In this document: positions 7,869-18,202 of the stretch, in pieces | Layout: the number at the start of each line of letters is the position of its first letter | How positions within the stretch are numbered: the stretch's first letter is position 1 | Origin: Hymenobacter siberiensis | GTDB taxonomy: Bacteria > Bacteroidota > Bacteroidia > Cytophagales > Hymenobacteraceae | NCBI RefSeq assembly: GCF_018967865.2 | Contig: NZ_JAHLZY020000001.1 | Coordinates: 1,612,001-1,676,000 of the forward strand | Length of the DNA stretch: 64,000 nt | Reading direction: 5' to 3' | Program-made: the position numbers and the translations under genes | The notes under the pieces: generated by a model | Told to the model about the DNA's origin: nothing | What the model saw: only the letters and a program-made list of their open reading frames with translations | Database searches by the model: none

Positions 7869-8698
7869 GAGCGTGAGGACAATTACTTGTGGTCATCTGC
7901 TTGTTACCTAAAACAAATTAAGGATTTAAGTATATGCGTCATCATGAAATTATGGACCCTCAATGGGTGGCTATTGCCCCTCTGCTCTCGGGTAAAGTCA
8001 CCGATTGCGGCGTAACCGCCCAGGATAACCGCCTTTTTTTCAACGCTATCATGTGAATAATGCGCGCCGGCTGCCCGAACGCTTCGGCAAGCACAATTCT
8101 GTCTGCAAGCGCTTCCGCCGCCTGGCCCAAAAAGGCGTGTGGGAACGGGCGTTCGAGGCCCTGCAAGCCCCCGAGTTGGACGGGGTCATGCTCGATTCGA
8201 CCGTTGTGCGGGCGCACCAGCATTCGGCCGGCCAAAAAAAGCAACGCCGACGCCGAGCGCTTGGGCCGCAGCCGCGGCGGCATCGGCACCAAAATCCACG
8301 CCTGCGTCGAGTCGCTGGGCAACGCCGTACGCCTGATTGCCACCGGCGGGTAAGCCGGCGACAGCCCGCAGGTCCTGCCGCTGCTGGCGGACCTGGCGCC
8401 GGGCAAGGTGCTGGCCGACACGGCCTACGACAGCGATGAAACCCGCGCCTATTGCGCCGAAAAGGGCATCGAAGCCGTCATTCCCCGCCACCCCGGCCGG
8501 ACCCAACCCCTTCCGATGGACGAGGAAACCTACCGCGACCGCAACAAAGTCGAGCGCTTTTTTGGCCGCCTCAAACAGTACCGCCGCCGGGCAACCCGCT
8601 ACGAGAAAACCGTCGTCTCCTTCCTGGCCTTCTAGCATATTGGGGTAATGATAGATTGACTTAGATAAATATATAATTGCTAAATTTTTCTCACGCTC
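7869..8698 (+). mobile_element. IS5-family (IS427-like) element, decayed, 830 bp
   Basis: The ends are inverted repeats GAGCGTGAG / CTCACGCTC, each flanked by TA, as expected from insertion into CTAG with a TA duplication. Length, target and the split transposase fit the IS427 subgroup of IS5. It inserted between the small ORF ending at 8698 and hemF. Confidence 0.8.
7934..8635 (+). pseudogene. IS5-type transposase, several lesions
   Basis: The reading frame can be followed in pieces: MDPQWVAIAPLLSG, LPERFGKHNSVCKRFRRLA, and the catalytic parts MLDSTVVRAHQ, LADTAYDSDETR and YRDRNKVERFFGRLK (D, D and E of the DDE triad). It is broken by TGA at 8054-8056 (a Trp is expected), a small deletion with frame change just after it, a frame change at the A7 run 8234-8240 and TAA at 8351-8353. 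The A7 change could be the programmed orfA/orfB shift known in this group; the stops could not. The element is therefore probably immobile without help. Confidence 0.8.
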
Positions 8699-8847
8699 TA
8701 GGGGCCGTGTCCGGCAGGGATGAGGTGCCCGCAGAGGGCGACCAGCCAGAACATAACGCCACTAGACAAGGACAGTAGGGCAAAGAAATAGCCAGCCAAA
8801 CTGGGGAAGGGCCAAATCACAGCAACCCCGCATAAATAAGCCTCCAT
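8698..8847 (-). CDS. Possible 49-aa membrane protein upstream of hemF
   Basis: The ORF has two hydrophobic stretches (about GVAVIWPFPSLAGYFFALL and VMFWLVALC) and ends GHGP-stop. Its TAG stop lies exactly at the CTAG target of the IS. With the IS removed, hemF would start 13 nt after this stop, so the two probably formed an operon. It is not recognised; it is too short for a firm call. Confidence 0.35.
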   Translation of the reverse strand: MEAYLCGVAVIWPFPSLAGYFFALLSLSSGVMFWLVALCGHLIPAGHGP

Positions 8848-8904
8848 CCGGCAACAATTTGCGTACTCCGCTGGTCTGCGTCGTGCTGTTTGCCTTACCT
8901 GTCT

Positions 8905-11013
8905 ATGCCTCTTCGTTACCTGTTGCTATTGTCCTTGGGGTTGCTCCGGCTGCCCACCCGGGCCCAAACCCGGCCCGATACCACCCGCGCCGTGGTCCTG
9001 CCCGAAGCTACCGTCACCGGCTACGGCCAGCGGCTGCCGCTGCGCCGCACCGCCGCCGCCATCGGGATAATCGATGCCCGCGTGATTGCGCAGTTCAGCC
9101 CCACGGCCCTCACGCAGGCCGTAAACACGCTGCCCGGCGTGCGGCTGGAGGAACGCGCCACGGCCAGCTACCGGCTCAGTATTCGCGGGAGCTCGCTGCG
9201 CTCGCCGTTCGGCGTGCGCAACGTGAAAGTGTATTACAACGGTATTCCCTTCACCGAGGCCGGTGGCAGCACGCCGCTCAATCTGCTCGACCCCGCCATT
9301 ATCGGGCGGCTCGAAGTGCTGAAAGGGCCGGCCGGCAGCGTGTACGGCGCAGGCACGGGCGGCGTGGCGCTGTTTGGCACGCCGGCGGTGGCGGCGGGCG
9401 TTAGCCGGGTAGCGGTGGGGGCCACGGTGGGCAGCTACGGCCTGCGCCGCAGCACCATCACGGTCGAAACGGGCAGTGCCACCAGCAGCATCCGCGCCCA
9501 GTACGCCCACCAAAGCCTCGACGGTTACCGCCAGCAAAGCGCCTTGCAGCGCGACGTTTTCGCCCTCGATACCCGCACCGTGGCCGGCCCCAAAACCACG
9601 CTGGCCGCCCACTTGCTCTACACCGACATCAGCTACCAGCTGCCCGGCGGCCTTACCCGCGCCCAGTACGCGGCCGACCCCCGGCAGGCGCGCCCGGGCA
9701 CGGCCACCGCGCCCGGCACCGTGGCGCAACAGGCCTTCTATGCCTCGCGCACCGGCCTGCTGGGCCTCACCCACGAGTACCGCTTTAGCGATAAGCTGGA
9801 GCTGCAAACCACGCTCTACGGCAGCGGCACCGTGATTCGGACGCCTTACTTAGTTGATTACGAAAGAGATACCGGCGTGGGCGTGGGCGGGCGCACGGCC
9901 CTGAGGTACCGCACGGCGCTGGCCGGGCGGGTACTGCGGCTGCAGGGCGGCGGCGAGTTCCAGGCCGGCTTCACCGACGGGCGCAGCTACCAGAACAACG
10001 GCGGCACGCCCGGCGCGCTGCGCTACAACGACGAAATTGCGACCACCACCGGCTTCGCCTTCGCCCAGGCCGACTACAGCCTGCCGGCCGATTTCCAGCT
10101 AACCGTGGCCGCCAGCTACAACCGCCTGCGCTACCGCATCGCGCGGGTGAGCAGCGCCGCCACCCAGCCCAACGATTATCAGCTCAGCCGCGATTTTCAG
10201 CCCGTGGTGTCGCCCCGCGTGGCGCTCCTGCGCGAGTTCAGCCCCAATTTGTCGGTGTATGCCAGCGTGAGCACCGGCTTCTCGCCGCCCACGCTGGACG
10301 AAATCCGGACTTCCGACGGCCGCATCAATGGCGACTTGCAGGCCGAGCGCGGCACCAGCTACGAGGTGGGCGCACGGGGCAATTTCTTCGCCAACAGGTT
10401 GACTTACGACGTTAATATTTTTGACCTGGAGCTGCGCCAAACCATCGTCAGCAGCACCACGAGTCAGGGCATCGTCGTCTTCCGCAATATCGGCAGCACC
10501 CATCAGCGCGGCCTCGAAGCCGCGCTGAGCGGCTGGCTGTGGCGCGAAACCGGCCCCGTTTCAAGCCCCGAAAATGCGCAAACTGCCGGGCGCGGCCTGC
10601 GCGCCTGGGCCAGCTACGCCTACAACGATTTCCGCTTCGGCAGCTACACCAGCGGCACTACCGACCTTGGCGGCAACCGCCTCACCGGCACCACGCCGCA
10701 CACCCTGAGCGCAGGGCTGGACTTCAGCGAGCGCCTCGGGTTCTACCTCAGCCCCAGCCTCAGCCACCAGGCCCGCATCGTGCTCAATGATGCCAATACC
10801 GAGGAGGCCGCCGGCTACTGGGTATTTGGGGCGCGGGGCGGCTGGCGGCGCAGCTTCGGCCGTTTGGAAACGAATATTTACGGCGGTATTGACAATGTCA
10901 CCGACCGCAATTACAGCCTGGGCAATGATTTGAACGCCTTCGGTGGGCGCTACTTCCAGCCTGCGCCGGGCCGGGCGTGGTACGCCGGGACACAGGTGGG
11001 CTGGCGGTGGTAG
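8905..11013 (+). CDS. TonB-dependent outer-membrane receptor
   Basis: The protein has 702 residues: signal peptide to about residue 20 (LRLPTRAQ), a plug domain from about residue 40 (LPEATVTGYGQRLPLRRTAA) and a 22-strand beta-barrel ending in W (QVGWRW). The plug contains SIRGSSLRSPFGVRNVKVYY and LEVLKGPAGSVYGAGTGGV, as in siderophore and cobalamin receptors. It lacks the N-terminal carboxypeptidase-like domain of SusC proteins. It imports a TonB-dependent ligand across the outer membrane; iron or haem would suit the hemF neighbour, but the ligand is not visible. I used the ATG at 8905 rather than a TTG at 8890. Confidence 0.85.
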   Translation: MPLRYLLLLSLGLLRLPTRAQTRPDTTRAVVLPEATVTGYGQRLPLRRTAAAIGIIDARVIAQFSPTALTQAVNTLPGVRLEERATASYRLSIRGSSLRSPFGVRNVKVYYNGIPFTEAGGSTPLNLLDPAIIGRLEVLKGPAGSVYGAGTGGVALFGTPAVAAGVSRVAVGATVGSYGLRRSTITVETGSATSSIRAQYAHQSLDGYRQQSALQRDVFALDTRTVAGPKTTLAAHLLYTDISYQLPGGLTRAQYAADPRQARPGTATAPGTVAQQAFYASRTGLLGLTHEYRFSDKLELQTTLYGSGTVIRTPYLVDYERDTGVGVGGRTALRYRTALAGRVLRLQGGGEFQAGFTDGRSYQNNGGTPGALRYNDEIATTTGFAFAQADYSLPADFQLTVAASYNRLRYRIARVSSAATQPNDYQLSRDFQPVVSPRVALLREFSPNLSVYASVSTGFSPPTLDEIRTSDGRINGDLQAERGTSYEVGARGNFFANRLTYDVNIFDLELRQTIVSSTTSQGIVVFRNIGSTHQRGLEAALSGWLWRETGPVSSPENAQTAGRGLRAWASYAYNDFRFGSYTSGTTDLGGNRLTGTTPHTLSAGLDFSERLGFYLSPSLSHQARIVLNDANTEEAAGYWVFGARGGWRRSFGRLETNIYGGIDNVTDRNYSLGNDLNAFGGRYFQPAPGRAWYAGTQVGWRW

Positions 11014-11038
11014 GGGCGCACGAATGGAGTAGCCGACA

Positions 11039-11089
11039 AAGCCCCAGCGGGGCGACACTTGTCGGACAAGTGTCGCCCCGCTGGGGCTT
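11039..11089. repeat. Perfect palindrome, 25-bp arms (family H)
   Basis: The arms 11039-11063 and 11065-11089 flank one G. The core is AGCCCCAGCGGGGCGACAC. A partial copy of the outer arm (CCCCGCTGGGGCTAGC) follows at about 11128-11143. It lies between convergent genes and may also terminate transcription. Confidence 0.85.
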
Positions 11090-11157
11090 CGAAAACCATA
11101 ATTACGGTTCATTGCTACCGATATGTGGCCCCGCTGGGGCTAGCATAAACGGCCGTT

Positions 11158-11430
11158 CTAGCTATGCTCTTCGGGCAGGGTGAAGGCAGTATCGCTGGGA
11201 TTGATGAGCTCTTTGGGCAGGGTACCGGGAATTTCGCCGGCGGTCTGCTCGCTCATGTTCATGTTCTGCTCGAAGGTGCGGAGGGAATCATCCATCTCGT
11301 CGGCTTTTTCCTGGCCGGAGTCATTGTTGTTGTCGAGCACCTGGCCGTGGGTGGCCGCGTCGAGCATGGGAGTGGAGGCACCGTCTTCCGAGGGTTCCTG
11401 GTCGAAGGTGTCGTTGGGGTTATTGGGCAT
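11158..11430 (-). CDS. Acidic, disordered hypothetical protein, 90 aa
   Basis: It is not recognised. The protein is rich in Asp, Glu, Asn and Ser, has almost no hydrophobic core (MPNNPNDTFDQEPSEDG) and is likely to be disordered and cytoplasmic. The gene lies 50 bp downstream of another acidic, Asn-rich gene on the same strand, so the two are probably co-transcribed. Confidence 0.6.
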   Translation of the reverse strand: MPNNPNDTFDQEPSEDGASTPMLDAATHGQVLDNNNDSGQEKADEMDDSLRTFEQNMNMSEQTAGEIPGTLPKELINPSDTAFTLPEEHS

Positions 11431-11480
11431 GGTCGGGGATAAAAAATCGAATGGAAAACGAAGCGTAGGGCCGGGCCGGC

Positions 11481-11924
11481 CTACTCGTCTTTGGCGGGGT
11501 AGTCGGTATCGGCCGATTCCTCGCGGGTGTTGTGGGTGCCGCCGCCGGCGTAGCGGGGGTCATCTTTGGCCCAGGCCTCGCGCAGCTCGGTATTGTCGCC
11601 GCCTTCGGCCTGCACTTCATGCACCAACTCAGGCGCCTGGTTCTGCATGATGTGGCCGGGCTGGTCCTCGGGATTGTTGGGAGCGTTTTGAGCTTCTTTC
11701 TCGCGGTCCGAGAATTCGCTGAACTCGTCGGGATTGTCATTGGCCCCGCTGCGGCCGGGGGCGGCGGCAGTAGCGGCGCTGGCATGGCCGAAGCTGCCGT
11801 AGTCGGGGCTGGTGGCCGTCACGGCCGGGTCGTTGGGATTGAGTCGGGCAGCGGCGTCGCGTTCCTGCTGGTCGATAGAACGGGGGTCGTTGTCGTGAGA
11901 GAGGGGGGGAGTGGGCGTATCCAT
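11481..11924 (-). CDS. Acidic, disordered hypothetical protein, 147 aa
   Basis: It is not recognised. The sequence is dominated by Asp, Glu, Asn, Ala and Pro with repeated short motifs (LNPNDPAVTATSPDYGSF, NAPNNPEDQPGH). It has no signal peptide or membrane segment. I prefer the ATG at 11924 (MDTPTPPLSHD) over the one at 11966, which adds a basic segment unlike the rest. It forms a pair with the acidic gene at 11158. A hydrophilin-like stress role is possible but only a guess. Confidence 0.55.
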   Translation of the reverse strand: MDTPTPPLSHDNDPRSIDQQERDAAARLNPNDPAVTATSPDYGSFGHASAATAAAPGRSGANDNPDEFSEFSDREKEAQNAPNNPEDQPGHIMQNQAPELVHEVQAEGGDNTELREAWAKDDPRYAGGGTHNTREESADTDYPAKDE

Positions 11925-12048
11925 GCAGAAGAGAATTGAAAAGCAAACGGGCCGGGCCCGCTTCAATAAGCTCTTGTACGCAAACCGGCGGTACTCGTTC
12001 GCTTTCGCGTATAGCCCGCAGCTTTTATCCTTTCAACTACGCAAGCCG

Positions 12049-12324
12049 ATGCCCATTCAGCACGACACCAAAAACCAGCAATTTACCCTCAGCCAGGACG
12101 GCCACACCGGCGAGCTGGCCTACGCCCGCCCCGCCGAGGGTGTTATCGACGTCACCCACACCTTTGTAGACGAGGCCCTGCGCGGCCAGGGCCTGGCCGA
12201 CGACCTGGCCCGCGCCGCCCTGGCCTTCGCCCGCGAAGAAAAGCTCAAGGTGAAAGCCAGCTGCAAATTTATGGCCGGCTTCGTGCAGAAGCACCACGCC
12301 GAATACGCCGACCTGCTGGAATAA
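12049..12324 (+). CDS. Small GNAT-type N-acetyltransferase (YjdJ-like)
   Basis: The 91-residue protein belongs to the short acetyltransferase group (Acetyltransf_CG type). It opens with a beta-meander (FTLSQDGHTGELAYARP), then VIDVTHTFVDEALRGQGLA, in which RGQGLA is the acetyl-CoA phosphate-binding loop, then a helix and the conserved CKFMAGFVQKH. Members act on unknown small molecules or peptides in the cytoplasm. The ATG at 12049 starts at the usual first strand. Confidence 0.8.
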   Translation: MPIQHDTKNQQFTLSQDGHTGELAYARPAEGVIDVTHTFVDEALRGQGLADDLARAALAFAREEKLKVKASCKFMAGFVQKHHAEYADLLE

Positions 12325-12343
12325 GCCCGGCCCCCGGCCCTGT

Positions 12344-12395
12344 CCGAACGCAAAAGCGCCCCCGACCAGCTGGTCGGGGGCGCTTTTGCGTTCGG
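12344..12395. terminator. Bidirectional terminator, perfect 52-bp palindrome
   Basis: The arms 12344-12369 and 12370-12395 meet without a loop. It contains GGGGGCGCTTTTGCG on each strand and sits between the convergent acetyltransferase and nuclease genes. Confidence 0.85.
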
Positions 12396-12407
12396 GGAAG
12401 TAGTGGG

Positions 12408-14750
12408 CTATTGCACCACTACGCGGCCCGTGTACTCCACGCCGGCGCAGCGCACGCGCACGGCATATAGGCCGGCGGGCAGGCCGCGCAGGTCTACCAA
12501 AGCTGCCTCGGTAGCGCTGAGCTGGGCGGTGCGCTGGCGCACGGCGCGGCCCAGCAGGTCGAGCACTTCTACTGTAGCGGAGCGGGCGGCCGCCTGGCCG
12601 GGCAGGCGCACCTGCACGGTGGCAGTGGCCGGGTTGGGATATATTTCGAGGGCGGTACGCAGGCCGGCAGCGGTGCGGGTGGCGGTGGTCAGGCCGCAGG
12701 CGGTGCTGGTGTAGCTGCCCACGCCGGCGTAGTTATCCACGCCATTGCCGGTCCAGGTGGCTGCTCCGTAGGGGCCATTCCAGCGGCCGCCCTGGTTGGT
12801 GTTGGGCAGGCGCACCATGGTATTGTTCAGGGTCGAGCCGCCGCCGGCCACCGTCCATTCGGTGGGGCGCTGGCCAATCACGCCAATAATATCGAGGGTG
12901 TCGGTGCCATCAAAGAGGGCCACGGCATCGTCGCCGTTGAAGAAAGCCACGCCGCTTTGCAGGTCGGTTTGGGCGGCTACGCCGGCATCGGTCACGCCGG
13001 TGTTAGCAATCACGAACACGTCATAGGGGGCAATGGTACCGCTCAGGGCCTGCGTAGTGGTGGCGGTAGTGGCCCCGTTGGCGTACAGCACCACGCGCTT
13101 GCCAGCCAGGGGCATGGGCGAAGTGGTGGGGTTGTAGATTTCCAGCACCTTGGTATTACCCGTGTTCGACTCGGTGTACTGCGTGAAGTAGGGCTTGGTG
13201 CAGGGCGCGCCGGCCGGGGCTGCGTCGTCGTTGGTGATGGTGAGGACGTGGGCAGTGGGCTGGCCCAGCAGCACGCCGGCCGTGGAGGGCGTGCCCAGGC
13301 GCAGGCGCACGGTTTCGTCGGGCTCGAAGGTCAGGTCGCCGTTCACGGTCACGGTCACGGCCCGGGTGGTGGGGCCGCCCACGGTGAAGCTCACGCTGGT
13401 CGTGTTCAGGGTATAGTCGGACGGCGAAGTGGCGGTGCTGTTGGCCACGTCCACGTTCACCGGCACGGTGATGGCGCTGGTGATGGCCGCGCCGGTCAGG
13501 GCCACATTCACGGTGTAGGTGCTGGTGCCGGTGTTGCCCTCAATAATAGCGCCGGTGGCCGAGGCGAAACTCACCGTAGAAGGCGTGCCGTCGTCGTTGA
13601 GGATGGTGAGCGTGTGCACGTTGGGGCCGCCCAGGCCGGTGCCGGTGCTGGCGTTGGTCAGGTTGAGAACTACCGTTTCATCGGCTTCGGGCTGGGTGTC
13701 GCCGTTCACGGTCAGGGTCACGGTCTGGCTGGTGCTGCCGGCCGGGAAGGTCACGGTAGCGGGCGAGGCGAAGGTGAAATCCGAGCCGCTGGTGGCGGTC
13801 GAGTTCATGGCATCGAAGCTCACCTGCACGGTGGTGGCCGTGGCGGCGGCCGGGGCCAGGTTCACGGTAAACGTGTAGGTGCTGGTGCCGGTATTGCCTT
13901 CGATGATGCTGCCCGTAGCGCTGGCAAACGTGAATACCGGGCCGGGAGGGGCCAGGCCGTAGGCCTGGGCCACCAGCTCGGGGTGCTCGATGTAGGGGTT
14001 GTAGTTGCCCTGGCTGGCGGCCACGCGGCGGTTGCGCTCAATCTCGTGGGCATCCACCGGGTCGGCCAGGTGCCAGGCGTAGAGGGTGGCCAGCGGGGCC
14101 AGTGCCGTGATGCTCTGGTGGCCGGTGGCAATCAGCTCCGGCTGGGTGTCGTGCATCGTGTAGAAGTAGAACGCCGTGCGGGCCACGTTGCCTTTGTGGT
14201 CTTCGCGGGGCTCAAACTGCGAGTTGGTGTCCTCGCTGTACTCGTCGATGTTGGTGGTCGGGATGGTGCTCTGGCTGCTGGTGTTGCGCATCCAGAGGGT
14301 GGTGGCGGCGTCCGGAATGTCGGCGTAGGGGTTGTTGCCCCGGTTCGAATTCCACTGAATATACGTGGGGTAGAGGTGGTGCATATCCGACACCATGCGG
14401 GCCGCCGAGCTGAACCACGACTGCGGAATGCTGTGCTCGCAGTTGATGTTGGCCGCCGATGTGGTGCTGGAGCTGGTGAAGCTGAACGGGTTCGGGGTGT
14501 TGTAGCCCGAGTACACGCAGGTTACCGAGTTGTTGTAGTTGTCGGCGTAGTTATACATTTTGGCCCGGGCTCCGGCATAGGAGAGCACCGTACGCTTGCC
14601 GTCATACCAGTTGGTACGTAGCCAGTCGCGCAGGGCCTGGCCCTGCAAGTTGGTGGGCGGAGCAGTCGGTACGGCCGGAAATACCTGGGCCTGCAGCGCG
14701 GCGGGTACCAGGGCCAGCGCCACCAGCAGCGAAGCGAAAAAGTGTTTCAT
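12408..14750 (-). CDS. Secreted endonuclease I with Calx-beta repeats, T9SS cargo
   Basis: The protein has 780 residues. In order: signal peptide (MKHFFASLLVALALVPAALQA), an endonuclease I domain (about 25-290) with the His-Me motif NCEHSIPQSWF, two Calx-beta-like repeats (about 295-520; SIIEGNTGTSTY and IIEGNTGTSTYTV), a lamin-tail-like domain (about 530-690) and a T9SS type A sorting domain (LEIYPNPATATVQV). It should be exported through the type IX system and degrade extracellular DNA, for phosphate, nutrition or biofilm release. The start at 14750 is set by the signal peptide. A strong palindromic terminator follows. Confidence 0.9.
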   Translation of the reverse strand: MKHFFASLLVALALVPAALQAQVFPAVPTAPPTNLQGQALRDWLRTNWYDGKRTVLSYAGARAKMYNYADNYNNSVTCVYSGYNTPNPFSFTSSSTTSAANINCEHSIPQSWFSSAARMVSDMHHLYPTYIQWNSNRGNNPYADIPDAATTLWMRNTSSQSTIPTTNIDEYSEDTNSQFEPREDHKGNVARTAFYFYTMHDTQPELIATGHQSITALAPLATLYAWHLADPVDAHEIERNRRVAASQGNYNPYIEHPELVAQAYGLAPPGPVFTFASATGSIIEGNTGTSTYTFTVNLAPAAATATTVQVSFDAMNSTATSGSDFTFASPATVTFPAGSTSQTVTLTVNGDTQPEADETVVLNLTNASTGTGLGGPNVHTLTILNDDGTPSTVSFASATGAIIEGNTGTSTYTVNVALTGAAITSAITVPVNVDVANSTATSPSDYTLNTTSVSFTVGGPTTRAVTVTVNGDLTFEPDETVRLRLGTPSTAGVLLGQPTAHVLTITNDDAAPAGAPCTKPYFTQYTESNTGNTKVLEIYNPTTSPMPLAGKRVVLYANGATTATTTQALSGTIAPYDVFVIANTGVTDAGVAAQTDLQSGVAFFNGDDAVALFDGTDTLDIIGVIGQRPTEWTVAGGGSTLNNTMVRLPNTNQGGRWNGPYGAATWTGNGVDNYAGVGSYTSTACGLTTATRTAAGLRTALEIYPNPATATVQVRLPGQAAARSATVEVLDLLGRAVRQRTAQLSATEAALVDLRGLPAGLYAVRVRCAGVEYTGRVVVQ

Positions 14751-14890
14751 ATGAAACGGGAGAAGGGGATAATGGGATGAGGGATAAGCGCGGGGGCAGA
14801 GGGAAGCAGTAAAGGTAACGGATTCGGCCCGGGCGGCTGAGGGCCCGCGCATTACGAAACCAAGAAGACTTCGCCCTATTTTCGTCCCCT

Positions 14891-14914
14891 CATACCCTCA
14901 TACCCTCATACCCT
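14891..14914 (+). repeat. Short tandem repeat, 8-bp unit x3
   Basis: CATACCCT is repeated three times with a partial unit on each side, directly before the rhodanese start codon. It could vary in copy number. Confidence 0.8.
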
Positions 14915-14920
14915 ACATAT

Positions 14921-15220
14921 ATGGCCGACATCACCACCACCGAACTCCGCCAGCGCCTGCAGGCCGGCGAAACCCCGCACCTCGTCGACGTGCGCGAACC
15001 CTGGGAGCACGAAGAAGCGAGCATTCCCACGGCCCAGAACATCCCCCTCGGCTCCCTGCCCGAGAAGCTCGACGACCTCGACGCCTGGAAGGACGAGGAA
15101 GTAATTGTGCACTGCAAGAGCGGCAGCCGTTCCTCGCAGGCCAAAGCCTACCTCACCCAGCAGGGCTTCAGCAACGTGCGGAATCTGCTGGGCGGGTTCA
15201 CCGAGTATTCGGCTGGTTAG
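14921..15220 (+). CDS. Single-domain rhodanese
   Basis: The 99-residue protein is one rhodanese domain: HLVDVREPWEHEEASIP, then HCKSGSRSSQAKAYL, with the catalytic Cys65 in a CKSGSRS loop, and the C-terminal NLLGGF. Single-domain rhodaneses carry sulfane sulfur as a persulfide in the cytoplasm. There is no signal peptide. It stands alone between the secreted nuclease and recQ and is preceded by an 8-bp tandem repeat. Confidence 0.9.
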   Translation: MADITTTELRQRLQAGETPHLVDVREPWEHEEASIPTAQNIPLGSLPEKLDDLDAWKDEEVIVHCKSGSRSSQAKAYLTQQGFSNVRNLLGGFTEYSAG

Positions 15221-15235
15221 CAAGTAAGCGCCTCC

Positions 15236-15314
15236 CTTGTAGCACATGCTTTAGCTTGTGCGGCGTCAGGCAGTTTCGCGCCACCGTCGCACAAGCTAAA
15301 GCGTGTGCTACAAG
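15236..15314. repeat. Family B inverted repeat, 27-bp arms
   Basis: The arms 15236-15262 and 15288-15314 differ at one position. The core TGCTTTAGCTTGTG recurs at 21316, 33552 and 49634. It lies between the convergent rhodanese and recQ genes. Confidence 0.85.
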
Positions 15315-15317
15315 CAG

Positions 15318-17255
<1,938 letters not shown>

Positions 17256-17531
17256 GGTGCGAAGTTACGGCCAGGTTTTACTAACCGATGGGCTTTTGCT
17301 TGGCTTTGTGTTGTGCACCAAGACAGCAATTGGCCGAAAAACGCTTTCGGTAGGAGTTCGCAAAACTCGTCCCAAAACGGCATTTCGTGAACGACGAAAG
17401 TGAGCGAAGTTTCTTAAACTTAACGCACCCGCTTTCCTGTCTTTGAAAGGGCTTGTTTATACAAGTAGGCACTTCAGTGTTTCTTTTAGCAAAAGGAGCG
17501 TTAGTTTGCTGTCACCTACTTTGTCCTTCGC

Positions 17532-18086
17532 ATGGCTAAGCTCCTTTTGGCACTCCTCTCGATTTTGCTGCCGTGCGCCGTGTTCGGTCAGCCCACGTGG
17601 CATCGCCCGCCTGGTGGCCTACAGCAAGAACGCTGCTTGGAGGCGGAAGTAAAGCAGCAACTCCGAACCCTGCGGCGCCAGCATGTCGACAGCCTGTTCA
17701 CGGTGCGGCACTACTTCGAGCAGGGTGGCTTTGACCACGTGGTGGCCTACGTCGTCTGGCAACATGCCGGTCAAGGCCAAGTGCGCACGCTGCGCGGGTG
17801 TGGAGCGGACCAGAGCTCCCAACCTTTTCCTACCCAATCCTTATTTGCCTTTTATCAGCAGCACCAACTAGCTACCCTGCCAGAGTTGGTCGTAACCCAC
17901 CTGCACGACCCGTACCTGTATAGTGTCGAAGTCACCCTGCCGGGCCTCACCCATGCCTTCGTGCTGCAAGAGTACCAGCGCCAGCCCAGCCTTTCGCGCC
18001 CGCTCCTGCCTGGCGAAACCCCGACCATGCAGGCACCAGAACCGCGAAGCATGTGGGTGAGCCTTTTTGAACAAAGTCTTCCATAG
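17532..18086 (+). CDS. Secreted hypothetical protein, 184 aa
   Basis: It is not recognised. The protein starts with a clear signal peptide (MAKLLLALLSILLPCAVFGQ) and is then a soluble domain of about 165 residues with a single Cys pair candidate (CLEAEV and GCGADQ). It should be periplasmic or outer-membrane-facing. The gene has its own 276-bp upstream region and no operon partner. Its GC content is slightly lower than that of the neighbours. Confidence 0.6.
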   Translation: MAKLLLALLSILLPCAVFGQPTWHRPPGGLQQERCLEAEVKQQLRTLRRQHVDSLFTVRHYFEQGGFDHVVAYVVWQHAGQGQVRTLRGCGADQSSQPFPTQSLFAFYQQHQLATLPELVVTHLHDPYLYSVEVTLPGLTHAFVLQEYQRQPSLSRPLLPGETPTMQAPEPRSMWVSLFEQSLP

Positions 18087-18146
18087 AAGTTTGCCAAAAA
18101 GGTGATTAAAACAATCCTGCCTCACCGCCCCTTAAAATATGCTCAC

Positions 18147-18177
18147 AAAAAAGCCCGGCACCTCACGGTACCGGGCT
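18147..18177 (-). terminator. Rho-independent terminator
   Basis: On the minus strand AGCCCGG / CCGGGCT form a stem followed by six T. It serves the gene at 18203. Confidence 0.8.
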
Positions 18178-18202
18178 GGTAGAAGCAGGAAAAGTAACAG
18201 GA

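Noticed and set aside
12957..14621. 554-codon plus-strand frame opposite the nuclease gene
   Set aside because: Its product is a Gly/Val/His-rich antisense shadow of the nuclease; high GC makes such frames common.
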